From positions 92,925,765 to 92,989,764 of the forward strand of contig JBAIZL010000006.1 in the NCBI GenBank assembly GCA_036971475.1: a stretch of 64,000 bases of DNA. The letters run 5' to 3'. The notes under the pieces are model-generated. The model saw nothing but the letters and a program-made list of their open reading frames with translations, did not search any database and was not told the DNA's origin. The position numbers and the translations under genes are program-made. Shown piece by piece: positions 52,801 through 61,800 of this stretch; position 1 is the stretch's first letter; every line of letters begins with the position of its first letter. The stretch is from Prosapia bicincta. Lineage: Eukaryota > Arthropoda > Insecta > Hemiptera > Cercopidae.

Positions 52801-55800
52801 TCAAGCCATCTAACTTCCTCAAAACTCATCATTTTGCATCTAATTAAAATTTTTTTTTTAAATACAAGTAATTTTAATTCCACCCCCATGGTAAATAGAT
52901 TTCTCAGACCCTGCACAACACATTGGTGTGGCCCACGGTTTGATCCAAAGATTGATGCTTGCCCCCCCCCCCTTTGTAAAGGTCTATTCACACACATCAG
53001 TTCCGTCACAGTTCAGTCTCAGTTCAGTCAAAGTTGCGTCCGGAATTCGTCAGTCAACTGTCCGTCAGTTGGCTTCAGTCAGTCGTCAGTCACTTTATAC
53101 AGTGATCTTACAGTCAAGCTTATTTTATCATGAGTGAATTAAATTGGATAATATATAATTACCTCAATGGCTGATTTTACTATAGTAGAGTTAGCTGCAA
53201 TAGCGATAGCTTTAGATGACGAAGAGATTGAAAATAAGAGAAACAAGCGAAGGATATGGGTTCATGATTTATGGAAGAGGGAAAGGGAAAGTCAGGGAGA
53301 GTTCATCACGTTATTTAAGGGACTAATGGACGATGAAACTAAGTTCTTTAAATATTTTAGGATGACAAGTGAAACATTTCATATTTTACTTGGTAAAGTG
53401 GAAGTGCATTTAAGAAAACAAGACACTCACTGGAGGAAATTAGTGACACCCAAGGAATGACTAGCTGTATGTTTTAGGTGCTAAAATCATTTCAGCACCT
53501 ATCTTCTCCCAAATTTCATTCTTCACAGACGAATCCATGTATTTAGCGTTAGACATATCATACAAAACTATATTTTTGCGAACACATTCTATCAATTTTT
53601 CATCGTTCATCTTGATGCTCGTAACAAACCGTCTTTAAAATATAAATTCTACACAGAAATACAACTTTTATATAAAAACGCAATCCTTTTAAAATAGCAA
53701 ACACATCCGTCATACGACCGTCAGGCGTCCGAACAATCCAAAAATATCGGTGGGAAGAAATCTGAAAATGACTGTCGGACGCCGGCAGAGCGACTGACGG
53801 ACCTGCGCCGGATGAGTGTAGATAGCGCAACAGGAAATCCATTATAGAATAAATGTTTTGACTGTGACGTGACTGATGTGACTGACCTGTAACGCGCCGG
53901 AACTGATGTGTGTGAATAGACCTTTAGTTGGACAACTTTGTTATAGAGGCTGCCTATAATGTAAAATTGCATATCGCTGTTTTTAACTTATAAATACAAT
54001 AAATTGTACAAAACTATAATATTTAATAAAATTTATTGTTAGTGATATTTAAATTAACAAATCTTTGAATTAAATGCTAGAACTGTATCAACTATAAAAT
54101 TTAAGTCAACTAAAAAGTACAAAGTGTATACACGGTATCACTGTAATCAACGTCTCAGGTTAAAGTAAATAGTCAATTTTGCTTGATATCCGATGATTAT
54201 TAATTATTACTTTGACAAATTATATAAGAACTATACAAATTCAGCCCTATAAAAGTGCAGAAATTTAACAAAAAACAAATAACTAATTCAGCGGTAGAAA
54301 CTGAATAGAAAATCAACTGGCTGTGGTCAAATATTTGATAAATGTTTCTTTATTCATGACTAGTGAAGTGTTTTTAAACTGCTATATCAAAATCATAATG
54401 ATTAATTATTCTTCCTAATTTTTAAAAATACCCACAAAAACATAATTAATGATTTGCTTGTTAGTAAAAGTAAGATACTACATTATAATGCAAATCCATT
54501 TATTAGCAACAATGTAAATTATCATAATTTGAGTACATATAACCTAAATATGTCTTTGTAATAGTAAGTTTTTCTAATTAATTTATTTACATTTAGATAA
54601 AATACACTCACAAGGATTCGGTAAAGGCATCAGGTGAAGTAGATGTTCATAAGGGCATCAATAGGATCTGTGCTGCGAGCCCGCTTTGGCTTGAAGGAGC
54701 ACCTAGTCATGATGAGTATGACCTAGAATTTATTGGATGCCATGGCTATGAATCTTCTGTAATCCGTTGGTCTGGTGGCTCAGTAACAGTTACTGCAGTA
54801 TCACATGAATATGTTGGTCGAGTGGTTACAGTTGAAAATGTTAGCGATCTTGTCATTAACGTTTTAACTACTGATGATAAGGATGATAAGCTGAATCCAA
54901 TAAATAGGTCAAGAAATTTATCTTTTTAATAGTTGTAGTTTAAATATTAGATTATCCTAATGAAAATAATAGTCTGTATGAATAGTGTTAGCTGCAGGAA
55001 ATTGTTTTATAGTGCCATATAAAACATTATTTACACTTTTTTATGAAAAACAATGTTTTAGTATCTTATTAAAAAAAATAATGATAAAGTAGATAAAAAT
55101 GCTATGGTATTTATAAAATAATTTGATCAGTAAGTAATTATTCAGAATACGAGGCGTATCTGGAAAGTAAGTGTACTGAGGCTCCCACGGCCAGTGGAAT
55201 ATTTATTTTTGACATGTTGGCTACACTTCCTTGTAGCCTAACTTCTCCCCTCTGCAAAGAGACTGGTTCGGCATGTTTTTAATTTATACAACAATGGCTT
55301 ATGTATACTACAGAACTTATAAAAACCACTTTTAATGTTGATACCATTCTTTTGTAACTTAATATGGACAACTTCAGAATAAGTCTTCTTCCAGTTGGAC
55401 TCATCCAGTATAATAAAATTTTCAAAACCAAATAAACTTCTTTGACTCGATATTCAACCAGTTTGTCATTAGTTAATACTTATTTCGAGTGCTCAAATAA
55501 ACATTGAAAAAATTATATTAAAGATATATAAAGGTTATATGTATGTATGTATGTATTTATAGTATCTATAAAATCACCAATCTCTATAGAGCACAGTAGT
55601 GCAATTATAATTAATAAACAACAATAACTCTGGGTACAAATATTTAAACAACCTTGATGTACATTTCGCTAATACATTCAAAATAATCAGAAGGTTGATT
55701 ATTGTTATTTATTAACTAAAGAAATATATATATATTCTTGATATTTTACGTTATCCATTGTTTTTCCGTTGCACTGACTTTATGAAGTTAATATATTACT

Positions 55801-58800
55801 ATTGTAAGTAATTTTATCCACCATTAATTGCAATAATTTTACCTTGAGTGATGAGGCACTTTTCAGTCACTTGACCATTGTCCATCACAAGGTCAAGTGA
55901 CCGAAAGGTGCCTCATCACTGAAGGTAAAATTATTGCACTTAATGGTGGATAAAATTACTTACAATAGTAATATATTAACTTCATATATATATATTCTTG
56001 ATATTTTACGTTATCCATTGTTTTTCCGTTGCACTGACTTTATGAAGTTAATATATTACTATTATAAGTAATTTTATCCACCATTAAGTGCAATAATTTT
56101 ACCTTGAGTGATGAGGCACCTTTCGGTCACTTGACCATTGTCGAATCACTGATATTTTTCTGGTGTAGATGTTCGGTCCGTGATATTGGTATTTGTTGAC
56201 ATTACACACATTTTCTCTTGATCTGCGTGTATGATGTTTTTATATAGTATGTCTTCTGTATATGTTGTTTGTAGATTCATTAAATTGTTGTGTATGTTTT
56301 TATAAATGTGGTATTTTTCTAGTGAGTTTAGTTCTATTGGGTTATTATTTATTTCAAGTATGGTTAGGTTATTTTCGTAATTTGTTATTTCATGTTTATG
56401 TGATATTAGGTGTGCTGCAACATTTGATACTTTTGAATTTTTATTTTTGAATGCTCTATAATGTTCTTCAAATCTTATTTTAAATGATCTGGTTGTTTTC
56501 CCTATGTAAAATGAGTTACAGTTGTTGCATGTAATTTTGTAAATTCCTGATAGGTTATGTTTTTCTGAATTTGTTTTGTGGTTTGTGTTATTAAGATATT
56601 TTATTATTTTGTTGTTTGGTTTGTATGTTGGAGTGTAGTATTCTTTGTTGTATATATTTGTTATTTTTTCTATTTTGTTATTGGTGTATTTATATTTTAG
56701 GTAGATTTTTTTATTTTTATTATTTTTGTGTTCCGGTTGTAGTGTTGTGTTGAGGTTAGGTTTTTTATGAATTTATTGTATATATTTTTTATAATGTGTT
56801 TGTTGTATCCATTTTCTATTGCTATTTTTGTAATGTTATCTAATTCTTCATTTAATTTTTGTTTGTTATCCTGTGTGTATTTTATTGCTTTATTTATCAT
56901 GTTACTGTAAGTGTTAACTTTGTGTGTCCAGGGGTGTTTAGATTTGTAGTGTATTGTGGTGTTGTTGGAAGTAGGTTTCCTGTATACTGTAGTTTCTATT
57001 TTATTATCATTTATATTTAAAGTGATGTCGAGATAGTTGATTGTTCTATTTGTTTCTGTTTCAACGGTGAATTGTATGTTTTCGTTGTATGTATTTAGTT
57101 TGTTTAATATTATGATGTGTTCATTGTGAATGGTGGGTTGGTATATTACAAGTATATCGTCTACATACCTTGTCCATAGTGAAATATTGTGTTTGTTTAG
57201 TATAGGTTTAATTATTATTTGTTCAAAGTGTTGTAAATATATTTCTGACATGACATATATATATATTTTTTTTACAAACATCCTATTTACTTACTGATAT
57301 AGTATTTCATCAAATGGACATATCTTTTTACAGTGTTCGGCGCCTGGGGCCACTTGTAGGTAAAAAAAAGAAGGATTCCAATGGAGAGTCAGAATATATA
57401 TTCAGTTTACAATTAGCTCCAAAGGAAACTGTAATATTAGTACCTGCAGCAAGTTCACTGTTGTTTACTCCTATATCTATGGAAATTGTTGGTGGAGATG
57501 ACTGCACACCAGTAGAACACGGTGTTGTGTTTAAAGCTGAGCGAGGTAGAATAATATCTGGGAAAGTTATATCTAATAATGCTCCTTTGTCAGGAGTCTT
57601 AGTGACCATTCATAATCCTGAACGTGGCGATGTAACAACAAAAACAGATTCCGAAGGAAGATACCAGTTTGGACCCATTGGCATACATGTTCAATATAGG
57701 TAAATATATTTTAGAAGTTAAACTACTAACCTTTATCTTTTTTTAGGTATTTTCCATCATTTTATATTTATAGCACTAGACAAATTTGTTTATATCTTCT
57801 AAAAGTAAGTTTAAGAGGGGAAGAGAGAGAGAGAGATCCTCAACGGTTATTGTGCATTATGTGATGTGTTGTTTATTTAGTTCAATTTATCCTTGACATT
57901 TTTTTTGTTTTCTTTATTTTTTTTATCTTTATACTAAATGTTTTGCATTTCTCTGTGTTGGTCCTTATTTTAATTTTCATATAGTTATATAATTTTCTTA
58001 CCAACAATAAACTTATTATTTAGTTATATTCATAACTATATAATACAATATTATAATATATACATAGTATATTATAATATGCAATAATATAATATTGTTG
58101 GTAAAGTTATTTTAATTACCGACAATATACTTTATTTTTTTGATAATATAAAAAATTGATTAAAAAGAATGAATTAGCTTTCTATAATTTTATTGCCTAA
58201 TTAAGTGAATACTTTCGAACTTGCTTATAATAGTTCCATTTACAAAGCTAATACTCTACTACCAGCGATCGGACAAGGTTGCACCCATATGGTTCACGAA
58301 TGTAGACAGGGTAGGGTTAAGCTGGTTGTTTACTATATAATGGATTCAAAGTGTTTGTGATTGTTTAAGATATGTTCTTTTGCTGTTGTGTGACGTTTGA
58401 CTATTTCATATTTTTCTGTAGTGATTAGTTTTTTACTATGGTTTAATATGTGGAGAATATTTAAGTTACTATGAATGTTTATGTATATGTGTTGTGTAGC
58501 TGGATATTGGATTTATGTTTTTTGTCGTTGATGTGTTCTTTGAAACGTGTTAAATGATCTATCAGTTTGGTCAATGTAGAAGCTAGAAATATAACACCCT
58601 ATTCTATCACATAGTAAACAACCAGCTGAATCCCGAACCACTCTACGATCATATACCTATAACCTTGTGCGATCTCCGGCAGTAGAGTGTCAGCTTCGTA
58701 AATGAAACGATTGTTTCAAAACACGTCACAAGTAACTTCAAAAGTATTCACTTATAAATAAATTATGAGTAATAGATCCATAAATTGGTAAATATGTGTG

Positions 58801-61800
58801 AAAATATATATACATAAAAATACATTGAATTATAATCAATTGCACATGGGAGAATAGAATGATACAGCCATGAGGCCTGCCATCAGAATAGAATGATTCA
58901 TTTACCAGACAATTGATTAAAATGATAAATTTATTGTGATTAAATATTGTGCTTACCTGTCAGAGTTAACCAACTTGTCATTATCTTAAACACCGATTGC
59001 TAAACATCCACTTTTCGCAAAAATTGACACATACTTAAAAGAATATATTAAGATTGTATAAACTGCTTAAGTGTTGATAAATGAGACAACTTTCTTTAAT
59101 TTTTATTATAATAAATTTACAATTTTTTGTTGTTATTATCTCTGAAAATTATATCATTATAGAGCAGTTTTTAAATAATTTTATAAAATATTTTTAACAT
59201 AACAACATTACTGTGTATTTCATGAAATTTATCAAAGGAATTTTGTTCATTGCGTTTTTATTCCTTAAGTTTTATAAAATTGAGATTTAGAAAAATATTC
59301 TAAAAATTAAAAAATAATGATTTTATTATTCATACAAAATTATAGGTAATAATAATATGTGTAATTATTTGAAATATTTGTATAACTTTATATATCAATA
59401 TTTAGAGTTACTGCAGAAAAAGAAGGCTATGTCATAACAGGACCAAATGAAGAAGGGAGTTTTTATGCACATAAGTTGGCAGAAGTCATTGTTGAAGTGA
59501 AGGACAAAGCAAATGGCTCACCGCTTCAGGTAATTCATTTTTATTATGATATTTCATTTAAAATTAGAAAGTTTTAATAAACAATTTTTCTTATTGTTTC
59601 TGAGTTTTGTTTTGGTGAGCAATCCTTAAAACAAAACAATTGATGTTTTTTAAGGATATTAAATAGCACTTTTGTCCCTTCAGAGTTATATTTTTAATCA
59701 AAGCACTGTTTAATATTTTCTTCTTATTTTTCAAAAATGTAGACACTATGGGTTGGTATCCTGTACTCTTTAGCAATGTTACATTTCTTCTTAACACTGT
59801 TTTCCATGACACAAATAACAGTGTCTTTTTCACTAAATGTTAATGTTTTGTACTAAACACATGTTTACTTAAATACATGGTTAGCACACATAATCACTTC
59901 CAAAACACAAGCAGAGGCACACTACTGTAACAACAAACTGGTGACTGAGCAGAGCGTCGATCGATAACAGATTCCCGTCACCGCTTACGCACCAAACACT
60001 GTGACCTCAAACCAAGCGTGGAAAATTCTTAAAAAGTGATCTAGTTCCCTGGAATTTGAACCCATATCCAAACAACTAACTTCAAAATAAAGAAGTCTAA
60101 TTTCGAATTTCCATAATTGTTTTACATTGATAGACTATAAATTTCAAGGGACTAATCCAAAACTTCGAACTATGGGTAATTTCTAATAGAAGACATTTGA
60201 ATTATACACGTTCTGCTGTATATATGTAATTTACAAACATTTAGTAAAAAATAATAGCCAATTACAGTATAATACTCATGAACAAAACTTGTTTTACATG
60301 TTGTTATTTATAGAAAGCGGACAACATAAAAATTTTAGTGTATACAAGGTGGATCAAACATTACTGGAAATAATTTTTTGAAAATTTTTACTTTAAAGCA
60401 ATTATAAAAATGGGCCATATTTTCATGTTTGTCCAGATGTATGTTACACTTTCTAACATTAAAAAAAAACTGCTGGAGTAAAGATTATATTTTACATGAA
60501 TATTTTCTGCAGCATTTTCTTTAGGAGAAAGTTGAATTTAAGAAGATACAAGGGTGGTCCACAAAGTAACCGCCGTTTGTGCGTGGCGCGATAAGTAGTG
60601 GGGGTAGCGCCGCCATTCTCATATCGGTGTGCGCAGCCGTTCACTGTGCTTCTAGCTGTGCAAGGGAGAGTATCGTACGATCGCGCATTCTTTTGTTATA
60701 ACGTAAAAACATGAGCGCCGCGATAGAAAATCCCTCCAAATGTGAAGTGTGAGGTGTAATAAGATTTCTGTGGTCGAAAAGTTACACAGCAGCTGAAATT
60801 CATCGTGAATTGAGTGCAGTGTATGGCCCAAACATTATGAGCGAAGGTGTAATCCGTCAATGGGTTCGTTTTTTTTAAAAATGGAAGAATGGGCGTTGTG
60901 TTTGTCCATGACAATGCCAGCCCTCACAGAGCTCAAAAAACAACTGAACTTTTGGAAAAGTTTAAATGGGACGTTTTTGACCACCCCCCCCCCTACAGCC
61001 CGCACTTGGCTCCCAGTGATTTCCATCTTTTCCCGTACATGAAGCGGTGGCTTGCATCTCAGAGGTTTGCGAGTGATGAAGAGCTTCAAAACGCTGTGAC
61101 AGGCTGGCTACGTTCTCAGGCGGCAGATTTTTTTAAAGACGGAATTTCAAAAACTGTTAAAAGATATGATAAGTGCTTGAATTTGTATGGTGAATATTTA
61201 GAAAAGTAGAGAAAAGCTGTAGTTTTAACATGTATATAATAAAATTTTTGTATCTCGAATGGTTTATTTTTTATTTCAAAACGGAGGTTACTTTGTGGAC
61301 CACCCTCGTACATCATACAATTTTCTTAAACAAAATCGTTTTACTAACTAATTGACTATAAAAATAAAATTTGTTGATAAAATTTCCAGTCATTAAGTGT
61401 TAGCTTTTACAGTGCTGATTTCCATACTTCTTCACTTTATGCTCGCTTGTATATAGAACAAACATGTTTTGTCACAGATTTTGTAATATCATATTAAATG
61501 TTTCTGATGCATTCCCAGAAGTGTTTGTCTTTGTTTAGTAAAGAAATGAGAAATCCATCTTGTATACAAATTTTAAAATATTAAAATTATGAGAAGACAT
61601 AAAATGATGTTACTGACCCTCCACCTTTTTTAACCTGATGTTCTGAAACCTTAATATGTAACATCAAATCCATGTTTCATTTACATTGAATTCATTAGTC
61701 TCGATTAAAAATGCATGTATGTATTTGATTTTATTGCATACAAGTATAACTTTTTTTTAACATTTATTTATTTTTAATTTTTGCCATGATATTTTTATAT

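Larger units (their letters stand above)
52977..53926. mobile_element. Internally deleted PIF/Harbinger element
   Basis: The terminal inverted repeats TAAAGGTCTATTCACACACA-TCAGTTCC face each other at 52977 and 53926. Both ends carry many subterminal TCAGTC/GACTGA units. Inside are the N-terminus of a Harbinger-type transposase (+) and the N-terminus of a MADF-domain protein (-), pointing at each other. This is the two-gene arrangement of complete PIF/Harbinger elements with the middle removed. No clear 3-bp target duplication is visible. Confidence 0.85.
55994..57281 (-). mobile_element. Penelope family 1 copy with RT and endonuclease
   Basis: The most complete family 1 copy here. In minus orientation: the RT part (57281-56697), a frameshift, GIY-YIG endonuclease to the TGA at 56146-56148, then the terminal repeat ending near 55994. 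It is 5'-truncated within RT and bordered by (TA)n at 57255. Its 5' edge lies only about 50 bp from NOMO exon 12. Confidence 0.88.

Noticed and set aside
57328..57609. A 93-codon minus-strand frame over NOMO exon 12
   Set aside because: Antisense shadow of a conserved exon that keeps splice phase with its neighbours.
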